From Okapia johnstoni (Eukaryota; Chordata; Mammalia; Artiodactyla; Giraffidae), in assembly GCA_024291935.2 (NCBI GenBank), contig CM044314.1, positions 23,100,001 to 23,164,000 of the forward strand: a DNA stretch of 64,000 nucleotides, in the 5' to 3' direction. Below are positions 10,921 through 22,785 of the stretch, in pieces (position 1 is the stretch's first letter; each line of letters begins with the position of its first letter). A program made the translations under genes and the position numbers. The notes under the pieces were generated by a model. The model did no database searches. It was not told the origin of the DNA and saw only the letters and a list, made by a program, of their open reading frames with translations.

Positions 10921-12490
10921 CTATAGGGAAAATAGACTTTGACTTCCTGAGTCACAAGAGGTGTCCATTCATGGATCCTTTGGAAGACATGTTAGATTAA
11001 TGTGAATAAGATTTAAAAAAAAGAAAAGAAAAGAAACGTCTCATGTAAAACCACCATCTTTATCTACATTATACCCTGAATTAAGCCTGCTTCCGAAAAA
11101 CATACAGTTGAATCCAGAGAAAAATCATAGATTACAAGAATTTGGCTGTCAGTATTTGGAAAAGCTGGACGATTTAGTGTAATATCCTGCCAAAGATGTC
11201 CCATGAACAGTCTAAGATCAAGGGCACCAGCATTTCTTGAAGTTTATACAGGCTATCGCAGATCAATTTTTGCCTTGGTTTTCCAAAATGCTTTCTCCTC
11301 TAGTAGATATGTCTTTATTACAATATTTAAACTTTATTAACTTTAGGAAAATTTCATATTTAAAGTTGGTGCCTAAGAGCTTATATTTAAAACTACTAGT
11401 AATACAAGTAAATGGGTCATTTAAGTAAAAATAAGGATTGTTACTGATATTACAACATAAATAAGGATATCTTTAAGAAATTAACAATTTTCAATAGAGC
11501 ATACATTCTCTAGGTAAGATAGTGTACTTTTAAAAATTTTTAGAATTTCAATTTAATTAAGGATTCATTTCATGTACCTTCTTAGCTGAACATAAAAAAC
11601 GAAAGACTTGTTAGGGAGAAATAGCTGCCTGATCATAAAGAAGAGTTAACATCCCTGGCTCACCTTTCTCCAAAGAAGTAGAATCCTTTCTGAGTAATCT
11701 TGTTTCTTAGTGTTGTGGAGACACCCACCCTGGCAATATTAGCGCAGGTGCTAAAGCAGGTGACTCATCTGCACCCAGGTAATGGAGCTCCCATCCCATA
11801 CCCAGGGTGGGGGTTGGGGTCCTTAGGCATGCATCAAAAGACTTGTAATACCAGCAACAGTGAAATAAGTGGGGAAAAGTTGGGACATTTCTTGGAATGG
11901 AAAGGATAGAATAAATTATTCTTTAAGAGTTTTGTTATTGAGAGGCAAATAAGCCCACAGCTTAGGCACAGAAGTAAGTTTCACTGATGTCTGTCTAACA
12001 CTATTTTATTCAGGGAAAATATGATGGCTAGGGATCCAAATAGCCAAATAAAATGCACTTAGTGACACTTTTCAGACTGAAAAGAACCTGACTATGTTTG
12101 GGGCATTTTCAGCTTTATGGCGTTTCCATGTGGGTAAGAGAAACAAAAAGGCACACCATGTGAATAAAAGATAGTACCATTGTCCTGGTCAAAGGATCAG
12201 TTACCAAGTTTGATCCTGAATGACCAATGCAGTATGATAATCTTTCAGGGAAATTAACACCAAAAGATGAAGACAACTGGAGGGCAGAAACTCTGCCAGC
12301 AAGGAGGAGAAAGTGTTCAGTATCAGGAGTGATGGCTTAAGGTGCTAATATGTGTAGCCTGACGTCCTTCCTTCACTGTCCACTATTGGAATGTGACTCT
12401 TTGTATATGTACTTGGTTATGTAGATTTCTATTTTTAGTCAAATGAAAGTTTACAAAATTGGCAAGTGGATTAAAAAAAATTCCTTCACA
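10921..12490. other. Unassigned DNA
   Basis: No gene, RNA gene or named repeat is recognised. An A-rich tract with aaaagaaaagaaaagaaac lies at 11014-11037. Reading frames at 11237 and 11700 are short and without recognisable domains. Confidence 0.4.
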
Positions 12491-12494
12491 CAAT

Positions 12495-13985
12495 AATGAA
12501 CTAGTTTATTACTCATGCTTTTGGTGTTATAGCTAAGAATCCATTGCCATCATGAAGACATACCTCTACATTTTCTTCTAAGAGTTTTATAGTTTTAGTT
12601 TTTATATTAAGGCCATTGCTCCATTTGGAGTTAATTTTTGAATATGGTGTGATAGAATCCAACTTCCTTTATCTATGGATATCCAGTATCCTGAAACTAT
12701 TTGTTATGAAACAATTCTTTCTCTGTTGAATGATCTTGACCCCTTATCAAAATTCAATTAACTACAAATGTAAGCTAGGTTTATTTCTGGACTCTCAATT
12801 TTATTCCATGGTCTATGTATCTATTCCTATGCCAGTACCACATAGTTGGTGTATTGCATCTTCATAATAAATTTTGAAATCTGTAAGTATGAAGCCTTGA
12901 ACTTTGTTCTTTTTCAAGATTGTTTTGGCTCTTTGGGGCCCCTTGTGACTTCACATGAATAGATAAATTGGACTTGATCAAAATAAAAAACTTTTGTGCA
13001 ACAAATGACAGTGTCAGGAAAGTTAAGAGAACCTACATCATGGAAGAAAGTATATCATATATCTGGTAAGAATCTAATATTCAGAATACAGAGGAAACAC
13101 AACTGAATAACAGAAAGAAAAAACAACTAAAAGTGGATAAAAACATGAATAAACATTCTCCAAAGAATATACAAATGGCCAATAAGCACATGAAAAGATG
13201 CTTAACATCACAAACTATCAGGGAAACGAAGATCAAAACCACAATAAGAAATCACCTCACACCCACCAGAATGGCTGCAATCAAAAATCAAAACAAACAA
13301 AACAGAAAATAGCAAGTGCTAAGGAAGGTGTGGAGAAGTTAGAATCCTTCTAGTAGGAATGTAAAACAATGCAAAATTCAACAGTTACCATGTAATCCAG
13401 CAATCTGCTTCTGGGTATATACTCAAAATAATTTAAACACATATTATGATATATTATTCAAACAGTTGAAAAGATATTTGTGTACCCATGTTTCTAGTTC
13501 CTAGCAGCATTATTCACAACAATCATAGCAACCTAAATGTCCATCAACAGATGAATGGATAAACAAAATAGCACATATACAAAATGGAACATTATTTACT
13601 CTAAAAGGAAGAAAATTCTGGTGCACGCTACAACATGGATGAGCCATGTGAAGTGAAATAAGCCAGACATGGAAGAACAAATATCATATGACTCCACTTA
13701 CATAAAACATCCCTAGAACAGTCAAGTTTATTGAGATAGAAAATAGAATGGTGGTCTACCAGGGCTTGAGGGGAGGGAAGAATGCGGAGTAATTGTTAAT
13801 GAGAATAGAGTTTCAGTTTTGCAAGATGAATAGTTCTGGAGATGGATGGTGATACAACAATGTACATGTATTAAATGTCACTAAACACAATTGCAGTGGT
13901 AAATTATATGTTACATATATTTTACCATGATAAAAATATATGATTATGAAAAAATATTTTTAGCAAAAATAAAAGTATGAATTAA
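12495..13985 (+). mobile_element. L1 3' end with inverted 5' half
   Basis: From about 12495 to 12960 the sequence is L1 ORF2 in antisense (tggagttaatttttgaatat, tgttttggctctttggggcc). At 12961 it flips abruptly to sense L1 (agataaattggacttgatca) and runs in order through ORF2 and the 3' UTR to about 13985. The sense part begins almost exactly where the antisense part's downstream end lies in L1 order. That arrangement is the expected product of twin priming. Stops and indels show it is old. No firm target duplication was found. Confidence 0.85.
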
Positions 13986-14105
13986 AAATTGCACCCATAG
14001 TACAATTGGCACTGGCACAGCAGATAGCCCTTCTCCTTTGTCATTCACTTTACACATTAAGAGCAATAAGAATCTAATCTGATCTCACTATGCCAAAAAA
14101 AATAT

Positions 14106-14260
14106 CTAATTTCTTGCTGCTGCTGCTGCTAAGTTGTATCAGTCATGGCCGACTCTGTGCGACCCCATAGACGGCAGCCCATCAGGCTCCTCTGTCCCTG
14201 GGATTCTTCATGCAAGAATACTGGAGTGGGTTGCCATTTCCTTCTCCAGCTAATTTCTTG
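14106..14260 (-). mobile_element. Short Bov-A SINE, antisense, 11-bp duplications
   Basis: The body at 14117-14249 begins with (gct)n and contains ctcctctgtccctgggattc. It is flanked by exact 11-bp repeats ctaatttcttg at 14106-14116 and 14250-14260. Confidence 0.93.
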
Positions 14261-14373
14261 AGACCAAATGAAATCTACACCTACTTCAAGGCCCTAATTT
14301 TATACTGTATCAGTGCTCCTGTTACATATCACTATTAGCCACTGCGTTTAAAACTAAGCCCACAGGACTTCAT

Positions 14374-14882
14374 TGTCCAATATAGTAGCCACTTGCCACT
14401 TGAAATTCAACTAGACTGAACTGAGATGTTCTGCCCTGGATTTTGAACACACATAAAAAGAGTGTTAAATATCTCCTTCATAATTTTGACACTGATTCGA
14501 AGTTGAAATGATATTTCATATACATTGGGTAAAATCAAATATATTATTTGAATTTACTTCAATTGGATCTTTGCTTTTTCAGATGTGATTACGAGAAAAT
14601 GCATGTGTGCTAAGTCACTTCACTTGTATCTGACTCTTTTCAACCCAGTGGACTGTAGGCTACCAAGCTCTTTCGTCCACGGAATTCTCCAGGTAAGAAT
14701 ACTGGAAAAGGGGGGCCCTGCCTGTCTCCAGGGCATCTTCCACTCTAGGGATTGAACCTATGTCTCTTAGGTCTCTTGCATTGGCAGGTGGGTTTTTTAC
14801 CACTAGTGCCACCTAGGAAGCTCTACTAGTAAATACACAATTATATATTGGCTCACAGTGTTTATCTATTGGGCTGCACCAC
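14374..14882. mobile_element. MER-type DNA element, split by a SINE
   Basis: It starts tgtccaatatagtagccact and, beyond an inserted SINE, ends tctattgggctgcacc, so the ends are roughly complementary (tgtccaata / tattgggc). A second copy with the same layout lies at 25520-25821. The size and ends suggest a non-autonomous hAT-like transposon; the family name is tentative. Confidence 0.5.
14603..14822 (-). mobile_element. Bov-tA SINE inside the MER-type element
   Basis: Antisense body from tgtgtgctaagtcacttcac to the complement of the head, cactagtgccacctaggaag. It contains the short insertion-like run aaaaggggggccc near 14705. Confidence 0.9.
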
Positions 14883-15289
14883 TCGAACAAATTATACTTT
14901 TTAAGCAAAGTTTAACACAGTATATTTAATCCAGTATGTTACAAAATTTACACTTGATTTTTTAAATGCTTAGAATCTTTTTAATATTGAAAGGCAAACT
15001 GTCACAAATCACTGGGAAAATACTTATTTTCCAGCTATAGTATATGAAATAATACACCAAACCGCTTAATAACAAACTAAAATGCAGTCCTTTCTCAGAG
15101 TCCTGTAGGAAGATAATTAGAAAACAATTACAAAGGTATCAAGAACCAGTATTAGAAGTTTCACAGGGAACATGTTTACTAAACAGAGCAAAGTAGAAAC
15201 ATTTCAAACATACTTCAGCACATCTATCATTTATTAGAATGATTCTCTTTCAATAATAAGATACTTTAGTACATATATTGTTCTTTCAC
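14883..15289. other. Unassigned AT-rich DNA
   Basis: No gene or named repeat is recognised. Confidence 0.4.
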
Positions 15290-15500
15290 GGGCCTTCCCA
15301 AGTGGTGCTGTGGTAAAGAATCTGCCTGCCAGTGCAGGAGACTCAGGGGACACGAGTTCGAACCCTGAGTCATAAAGATTCCTGTGGAGGAGGAAATGGC
15401 AACTCACTCCAGGATTCTTGCCTGGAGAATCCTGTGGACAGAGGAGTCAGTGGGCTATAGTCCAGGCGGTGGCAAAAAGTTGGACGTATGAGCTCACATG
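15290..15500 (+). mobile_element. Bov-tA SINE
   Basis: Head gggccttcccaagtggtgct, B-box-like gagttcgaaccctg and the Bov-A body are present; the tail is diverged (gttggacgtatgagctc). Confidence 0.92.
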
Positions 15501-16874
15501 CAGCAGTACCATCCTTCTTTCAGTATTTATTATTTTGTGTTTTCTCTCTTCCTCTCCCTCCAATACCAGTACCATAAAGGCAGGATCCCTGTGGGATTCA
15601 CCCAGAAGCACATAATTTTATTTAACCCAATGCTGGACACATCAGAAACACTTAGCACATGTTGATTAACTGCTGTTGAAATACATTTTTGTGAGCTGAC
15701 CAAGGAAAACCGTATGAGAGAAGATCAATGAACTCTTTAAAGAAACAAAATCAAGTTTGGAAAAAATCTACGTAAGAGTAACTGCTCATAGGCTGGCAAT
15801 GTCAAGAGAAATAAAAAACAATTACATGAGGATCTATGGTGACATTATAGAGACAGAAGCAGAGGTGAACGAATTTATTGCACTGTTCATCAGTCAGTTC
15901 TTGCAGCAAAGAAGCTGAAGCCAAAAAGGAGCTTCTGGGTACTTTATTTCTTAATATGTAAGAATAAGACCTTTACAATATTTCATATGAAGATGGCGAG
16001 CCACGATGAAATTATTTTTTTAAGCACAGGATGGTTCACTAGTCATCTCATAGCAAGGAAAATATATGTGTTGCAGAACTAAAAGGCAAATTATGTGTTT
16101 TTCTATTACACAAAAAGCAACTGTTCTACATTCATAACCATTTTCTGCGTGGCAGGCAGCTTTTAGCAATATGACATACAGCAGGTATTTTCCAAAAATA
16201 AGCACATTTTCTCCATCCCTGTAATAGAAAGGTGACATTTTAAAACATAAGAGAGGGATCAGTACCTACTTTGGAAAAACAACTGTCCTGTGGAGAGAGC
16301 ATTTTGAAAAGAGATGTAACAGTGGAAACATTTTTATACATGATTTTGCCAAATGCAGTGCAAATGTGTCCCTTAAAAGCTCTCTTACTTGTACAATTAA
16401 AAACTTGAAAAGAAATGTCTTTATCATTTTAAGTCTTCCAAATGAAGGGTTTCCATGGGTATGAGTACATTTGGTAAAAGCACGTCAATGCAGTATCTTT
16501 CAGTTAGATTTTGAGGCTGTGCAGTGGACATCAGAGACGGCCAGAAGCCAGAGAAAGGCTCCCTGGAAAGTTGCTATTGGAGCAAAGATTTGAGAACAAT
16601 GATGGTGTGAATTATGAATACCTGGAAGAAGAACTTCCCTGGTTGAGGGAAGGGACAAACACAGATGCTAGCATGATATATTCTAGGAAAAGGGAGGATT
16701 CTAGAATGGAAGAAGGGGTGGAGAAAAGTAGATGGAGCCAGCAAGGTAACGGGCAGGGAATGTGTGGGTGGTGTAGAGGCAGCTGTTACTGTGGTGAGGT
16801 CCAGCTGGGGCCAGGGTGGTGGCAGGGGAGGTAGGTCAGCGCCATCACTCCTAATTAACTTGCCAGTTAGACAA
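15501..16874. other. Unassigned DNA
   Basis: No gene is supported. The purine-rich block 16510-16840 carries a 107-codon frame without recognisable domains and looks like part of an old repeat related to that at 18190-19985. Confidence 0.35.
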
Positions 16875-17080
16875 GCTCCCAATAGCTTAGCATGTAAAGA
16901 ACCCGCCTGTGATTCAGGAGCCGTAGGAGAATGTGGTTCGCTCCCTAGACCAGGAAGATCCCCTGGAAGAAGAAACAGCAACTCACTCCAGTATTCTTGC
17001 CTGAAAACTCCCATGGACAGAGAAGTCTGGCAGGCTACAGTCCATGGGGTTACAAAGAGTCAGACTCAGCTGAGCACAAT
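16875..17080 (+). mobile_element. Bov-tA SINE
   Basis: The diverged head (cccaatagcttagcatgtaa) leads into a clear body (agatcccctggaagaagaaa, ccatggacagagaagtctgg) and the tail agagtcagactcagctgagc. Confidence 0.9.
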
Positions 17081-17099
17081 GCATGTAAGACAAGCTCAC

Positions 17100-18185
17100 A
17101 CCTCCATCCTTGTTACCCGTCCACCCACCCCTGCTATGCTCACCCCCTCAACAGCGTCACTGGGTTTCACGTCTTTAGATGTCATCCCTGTGCCAGCAGC
17201 AACCAACTGTATAGGCTAGGCTTCTTTCTTAAACTGCAGACTCACACTGCAGAATCATATGTCTCCCTCTCTCACCTGAACACCTCTGCTCTGATGTGTT
17301 GGAGATGTCTCAAATACAGTATGTGCAAAACACAAAAACTCTCTATATCCACCCTAAACTGCTCCCCTTATAATTTGCATCATCTCAAGCAATGCCTATA
17401 GTCTTCTTCTGGGTGTCCAGGACAAACCCCTTGGAATCCTCCCGAACCCCTCGGGTTCTCTTGGACCTCTTGTCCGTTCCATCAGCAAAGTGTATCAGTG
17501 GTATCTTCACATCCAGACTTAACCACAAATCATCTTCCCCAGTGCCCTCACGATCTCCCAGCAACCATCACCTCTTACCTGGATCACTGCCACAGCCTCC
17601 TAAGCAGTCATTTGCTTCAAGCCTTGAGCCACTCCAACCAGCGCCCCAGGCACTAGATTACATCATTCCTGTGCTCAAAGCCTACTGGGCCCCCTGTCTC
17701 CCTGAGAGTAAAAGGTAAAGTGTTCTGCCCCAACCTGTACTCTCACTCGCTGCCATGCTCTCCCCTGCTTACTTCATTCCAGCCATCTTTGTCTACCCAT
17801 TGCAACTTGGACACATCTGCCATGTTCCCGCCTCAGGCCTCTGAACTGGCTGTCCCTCTACCTGGACCACTCTTTCCCCGACCACCTCCCACAGGCCTAT
17901 GTCCACATGTCACCTTCTCAGTGAGAAGTTCCTTGACCCTTCAATTGGATTTACAGTAACAGCTTCAATTTCAGCAGTCTTAGGCCTCTTCTTGCTTAAT
18001 TTTCTTCCATAGCATGTATCCCTTTCTGAATACAATTTGTCTTTTTACAACTGTGTTTATTTCCACTATATTATAAGCTCCAAGAGAGGTCTTTTTTGTT
18101 TCTTACACTGCTGTCTCTGCAGTGCTTGAACACTGCCTGGCCCATAAAGAGTGCACAATAAGAATCTGTTCAGTGTGTGAATGAA
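17100..18185 (+). mobile_element. LINE2 (L2) 3' portion
   Basis: The diagnostic L2 order is present: gctcaaagcctactgggccc, then gcctctgaactggctgtccc, atgtcaccttctcagtgaga and the terminal part ataagctccaagagaggtc to cactgcctggcccataaaga with the aat(a/c)...gtgaatgaatc end. It is ancient and not coding; the 108- and 79-codon frames here are incidental. Confidence 0.75.
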
Positions 18186-18189
18186 TCTG

Positions 18190-19985
18190 CAGTTGAGGTC
18201 TAATGAACAGACTGGAAAGGACAGGCCAAGAAATGCGCCTCACGCAAGAGCAATGTGAGCAGAGACCTTGGCTTCATCTCTGCCGCCCATCACTACCTGT
18301 GGCAATTACCCTTGCTTTGGTGGTGGGTCTGAGTGGGATCAGACATGGCTTTGAGGCTACAGTGACAGAGGACTAGTGTGGACCAACCATACCATTATGT
18401 CAGTGGCAGGGCATTTCTATCACTGGAGAGGACTCATCCATGGCCATCTACTACAGGAGTGTATTAACAAAGCCAGGCCAAGACTGTTTGCAGGTCCCTT
18501 GGAGAGAGAGAGCCCTTCACATTTGATGCTCCATATCTGGAGCCCTCCAAACACTGGAAGGAGGGTGGCATGACCTTCATCAGTTGGTGACATCAACAGC
18601 AATGAATGATGGCTGGTGGATGAAAGGGTTAAGACACAAAGGGATAATAAACTGTCAAGAAAAACTCCTAAGGTTTCCAAGTGGTGAAACTGGAGAGATG
18701 GGATGAGATCAAAGGCCAGGTTTTAGGAGGAAGTCATAAGCTTGATTTTCAGCAGATAGAGCACTAAGTGTCTTTGGGACAGTCAAGGGCTCATATCAAG
18801 CACACAGGTGGAGGATGCATCCAGAGCAGCTGCAGCATCAGGAATCAGAATGCAGATTTGAAAGTTATCTGTGCCGTTGTAGGGATTGAAGCCAAGTCTG
18901 TGGATGAGATGACTTGTAAGAACAAAGAGAAAATAGTATAGGACCTATATAGAACCTCAGGAGACTCCAAAATGTATTGTTTGAAAAGGCAGTGGGTCTG
19001 CAAAGAATTAAGAGAAGGAGTGACCAGACTGTAGAAATAAAAATAACTGCACTGAAGGGCATGTTGTGGAAGCCAAGGAAAGGGAGGACTTCAAAAATGA
19101 AAAGAGGATTTGACTATGTGAACTGGTGGTGAGCTGTGAAGTACAGTGAGAAATTGAAAACACCCACTGGTTAAGAAGCAATGAACATCATCAGTGACCT
19201 TAGTGAGAGATGTTCTTAAAGCACCCTGGGTGGAAGCTGGATTGCTGTAGGTTGAGGAGTGAGCATAGAAAAGTGAAGCATTAGTCATTCGGTTGTGTCT
19301 GACTCTTTGAGATCCCATGGGCTATAGCCCACTAGGCTTCTCTGTCCATGGAATTCTCCAGGCTATAATACTAAAGTTGATTACCATTCCCTTCTCCAGG
19401 GGATCTTCCAGATTCAGGGATTGAACCAAGTTCTCCTGCATTGTGGGCAGATTCTCTACCATCTGAGCCACCTGGGAAATGCAAAGTGAGCATGAGACAC
19501 ACACATTGATACATGAGATGCAGACACTGACAGGCAGCTCTGAAGTATTTCCTAAGATTGATCGTAAATTGGAGGAAAGCTTGTGAATCAAAGGCTGAAT
19601 TCTACCCAGTTTTGATTAATACAGAGACGTGAACATGTTTAAACATTAATGGGAAGGAAACTGAATATACTAGCAAGATAGGTGGTCGTTCTGGGAGAGG
19701 CTCAAGGAGAAGTTGAGCACGGATGCTGTAGAATCAGGATGCTGTGGTCAGGGAGTGAATGCTCCACTGTTCCTCTGGAAGTGGGAAAGCCTCTTGCACT
19801 GATGAGATCCCCTGGGGCTGCAGGTGCTGAATTTAAGAGGGGTGGAGGGAAAACATGAAGTCACTTGGATGACATTTGAGCATAAGGTGAGGGAGAAGAC
19901 TAAACCAGAGGGAACGCCCTTGGTGAGAGTAGACTATCCAGGAAGTCTGAAGTTGATGGACTGACAAAAGGCAAGGGCGTACAGT
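18190..19985. mobile_element. Old mammalian repeat, family unresolved
   Basis: Purine-rich text such as aacctcaggagactccaaaa, ttgtggaagccaaggaaagg and gtgaccttagtgagagatg matches the pattern of a long mammal-wide interspersed repeat that I recognise but cannot name. A Bov-tA SINE at 19272-19481 splits it. No intact frame is present. Confidence 0.35.
19272..19481 (-). mobile_element. Bov-tA SINE, antisense
   Basis: The complement of the SINE is clear from ttgtgtctgactctttgaga to agattctctaccatctgagc and cacctgggaaa. Confidence 0.92.
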
Positions 19986-20659
19986 CAGGAGCTGAGAACC
20001 ATTAATCAATGAATAAATATTTGTGTCTGTTCTCTGGTCAGTAAAATTTGCTGTAAAAGGCTACAGCTACTGATGTGTCTAGAATCCAGTGACAAACATC
20101 ACACAAGATGTAGTACTACCTGCCCTCAGCAGGCTTCCAGTCAAGGCCAGGGCCACTGGAATCATTACCAAGATAAATATCTCAAAACCAGAATAACAAA
20201 ATATCAAGCAAGGTCTATTCTTGCAAAACTGTGACTTCAGTTACAGAGTCAGGGCTGTCTGTGGGGAGATGAGTTCAGTCCAAGACCAGAAGAAAAGAGT
20301 GCTCCTGAAAGAGGAAACATGGATTTAACCAGATACAAAATAGGGACTTCTGTAGGTCCAGCTTAAAGATAAAGCTGTAAAGGAAACAAAATCAATATTT
20401 TAGGATGAACTGGAGAGTGTACATACTAGATAAATTAGGAGAAGCTAAAACTGAAGGCCAGAATTCCATCCAGAAGCAAAGTGTAACTATGAGACAATGG
20501 GCTTCATGCCAGGCTGTGTGTAAGAGAATAAATCTGAGATAGTGAGAGAGAAGAATCATTAAGATGCTGATAAGATAGCGACCAGCAACACAACCCAGGA
20601 GTCCTGACGGTCTAGCCAGTGTTGAGAGGTCCCAGGCAAGTCTGACTTTTGAAATGTCT
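19986..20659. other. Unassigned DNA
   Basis: No gene or named repeat is recognised. Confidence 0.4.
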
Positions 20660-20790
20660 CTGATTTAGTTATCAGCAGCCCCATTTTACAGAGAAAGGAA
20701 CTGAGACCTTAGGTGGTTAAGGTAACAGTGCACTGATGCAAAGCTGGTAAGTAGCAGAACCTGCATTTCAACTCAAGTTTAGCAAACCCT
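20660..20790 (+). mobile_element. MIR SINE
   Basis: The MIR core is recognisable: ccccattttacagagaaagg, aactgagaccttaggtggtt, agctggtaagtagcagaacc, tgcatttcaactca. Confidence 0.8.
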
Positions 20791-20939
20791 TTAAAGAGTT
20801 CTGGCCAGTTCAAATTAGAAACAAGTGAACAAGGAGCTCCACATTATGAAATGTTGGAGGAAATTTTTCTACACTAACATGTAGTTATTGTCAAGCAACT
20901 TTCAGAACATCTCATATTTATTTAAAAAAAATAATAATG

Positions 20940-21160
20940 GTGTTGTTGTTTAGTCGCTAAGTCAAGTCTGACTCTTTGGCAACCCCATGGACTGTAGCCC
21001 ATCAGGCTCCTCTGTCCATGGGATTTCCCAGGCAAGAATACTGGAGTTGGTTGCCATTTCCTTCTCCAGATAATCTTCCTGACCCATCAGGCTCCCCTGT
21101 CCACGGGGATTCTCCAGGCAAGAATACTGGAATGGGTTGCCATGCCCTCCTCTGAGCAAC
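20940..21160 (-). mobile_element. Bov-A SINE with internal duplication, antisense
   Basis: A normal antisense start (gttgtttagtcgctaagtca) is followed by two successive copies of one block: catcaggctcctctgtccat at about 21000 and catcaggctcccctgtccac at about 21086, each running on to ggcaagaatactgga and ggttgccat. The 5' part of the element (A/B-box side) is missing. Confidence 0.9.
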
Positions 21161-22099
21161 CATACCAGTGGTTAATATAACACCTGCTTGTATAACATGG
21201 GTTATACTTACATCATGCATATTTTAATCAATATTTAAACTTACCCCTAATGCCAGGGGCAAAAGTATCCTGATACAGCTGACCAATGAAGGGCCAGGAC
21301 ACAGGAGACTGGAGTCAGAGTAAGAACTCTGATCTTGCTGGTCTTCACGGGTCTTAAGGGAAGGCAATGGGATGATACAAAATGTTTAGGACTCACATGC
21401 CTTTCAATGCTGCATTAAAATAAAGATTTACAGTTCCTAATTAGTACCATCCCTAAAATTAAGGTTTGGGTCACCCTGGCTGTCTCAGAGTTGTAGAGCA
21501 AGATCCCTGTGCCCAAAACATGGCTTGTATTTCTGTAACAGAAGTAGAACAGCTTCAGTGGAACCTGGAATTGTCCTAAAAGATAGAACTGGGTAATTGT
21601 ATTGTCATCCACAGATTGGTACTTGCCATGGGTGCTTGCCATCTACCTCTACAAGGATTAAGCCATGTGCTGCTGCAGCTGCTGACCTCCAACACTCCTG
21701 AAGGGGTTCAGGGCAGAGAGCAGAAATGAGGCACTCTATGCTCTGGGAAAACTGACAAGACATGTCTTCAGATAGTTAGATATTCTCAGGAGCCGATTTT
21801 CTGAGCCCAATTCTTATATCTCCTCATATCTAGAAAAGCAGTAACATCCTTCATGGCAATGACTGTTTCTCATGATTAGCAGAAGTTTCATAAGACCAGC
21901 AAAAACTTTCTAAAAAAACATGTGCTTGATTGCATGTATTCCCCCTTCACCAAAATTACATATATACTGTCCTTTCCCCCACTGCCTCTGAGGAACAGTT
22001 TAGACTCTGGCTACCTAGAACTACATACCAGCTACATAGAACTCACTAAATGGCCTATCATTTATCTCTAATTTCTCATTGATTGCTTTTTTTTCCCTC
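21161..22099. other. Unassigned DNA
   Basis: No gene or named repeat is recognised. Confidence 0.4.
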
Positions 22100-22420
22100 A
22101 ACTAACTCTCATCACATTTTTGAGTTGACTAACCTTCTATAAATAAAAATACTGGATCAAAGTGTATGTGCATTTTAAATTTGGTAGATATTGCCAGTTG
22201 CCCTCCAAAATTACCACCAAACTGCCCTAGTAATGTGTGACGGTGCTAGTTTCTTGGCCTGGCACAGCCTAGTGTGGGTGTATTATCAAAGTCGTGGCTC
22301 CTCTCCATGTAACAAGAAGTCTGTTTCTCATGACTGATTTAATTGTATTTGATTTGTGTGAGACTGAGGATTTCTTTGTATGTTCCAAGTAATTTGTATC
22401 TTTGAGACCTGCATGTTCCT
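22100..22420. mobile_element. Old L1-type fragment, tentative
   Basis: The passage tactggatcaaagtgtatgt, ggtagatattgccagttgcc, ctccaaaattaccaccaaac is a widely dispersed mammalian motif that I associate with old L1 sequence; orientation is not settled. Confidence 0.4.
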
Positions 22421-22477
22421 GTGCTCTGCTTAGATTTCTATTAGTTTGCAAGGATGGTATTTACCCTACTTCAAGGT

Positions 22478-22630
22478 GGTCATTCTCAAACCTGTCTCAG
22501 CAGACCAGAGCTATCCTGCATCTGGGACCATGTTCCACCTGCTCTGTCCCCACTGAATCAGTCTCTGGGGATCCAGCAATCGCAGGTGTAACTATCCCAT
22601 CAGGTGATTTGGGTGCTTAACATTTGAGAC
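22478..22630. mobile_element. MER5-like hAT fragment
   Basis: The run ggtggtcattctcaaacctg, ctgaatcagtctctggggat and catcaggtgatttgggtgct follows the MER5 pattern but is diverged. Confidence 0.45.
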
Positions 22631-22631
22631 C

Positions 22632-22785
22632 TGAGATGGTTGGGTGGCATCACCAGCTCGATGGACACGGGTTTGGGTAAACTCCGGGAGTTGGTGATGG
22701 ACAGGGAGGCCTGGCGTGCTGCGATTAATGGGGTCGCAAAGAGTCGGACAGGACTGAGCAACTGAACTGAACTAAACTGATACTA
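22632..22785 (+). mobile_element. BovB 3' terminal fragment
   Basis: The last 150 bp of BovB: tgagatggttgggtggcatc, gatggacagggaggcctggc and the repeated gaactgaact terminus. Confidence 0.92.

Noticed and set aside
15290..15500. tRNA gene suggested by B-box-like ggttcgaa sequences in SINEs
   Set aside because: These boxes are the tRNA-derived heads of Bov-tA/CHR SINEs; no complete cloverleaf with acceptor stem is present.
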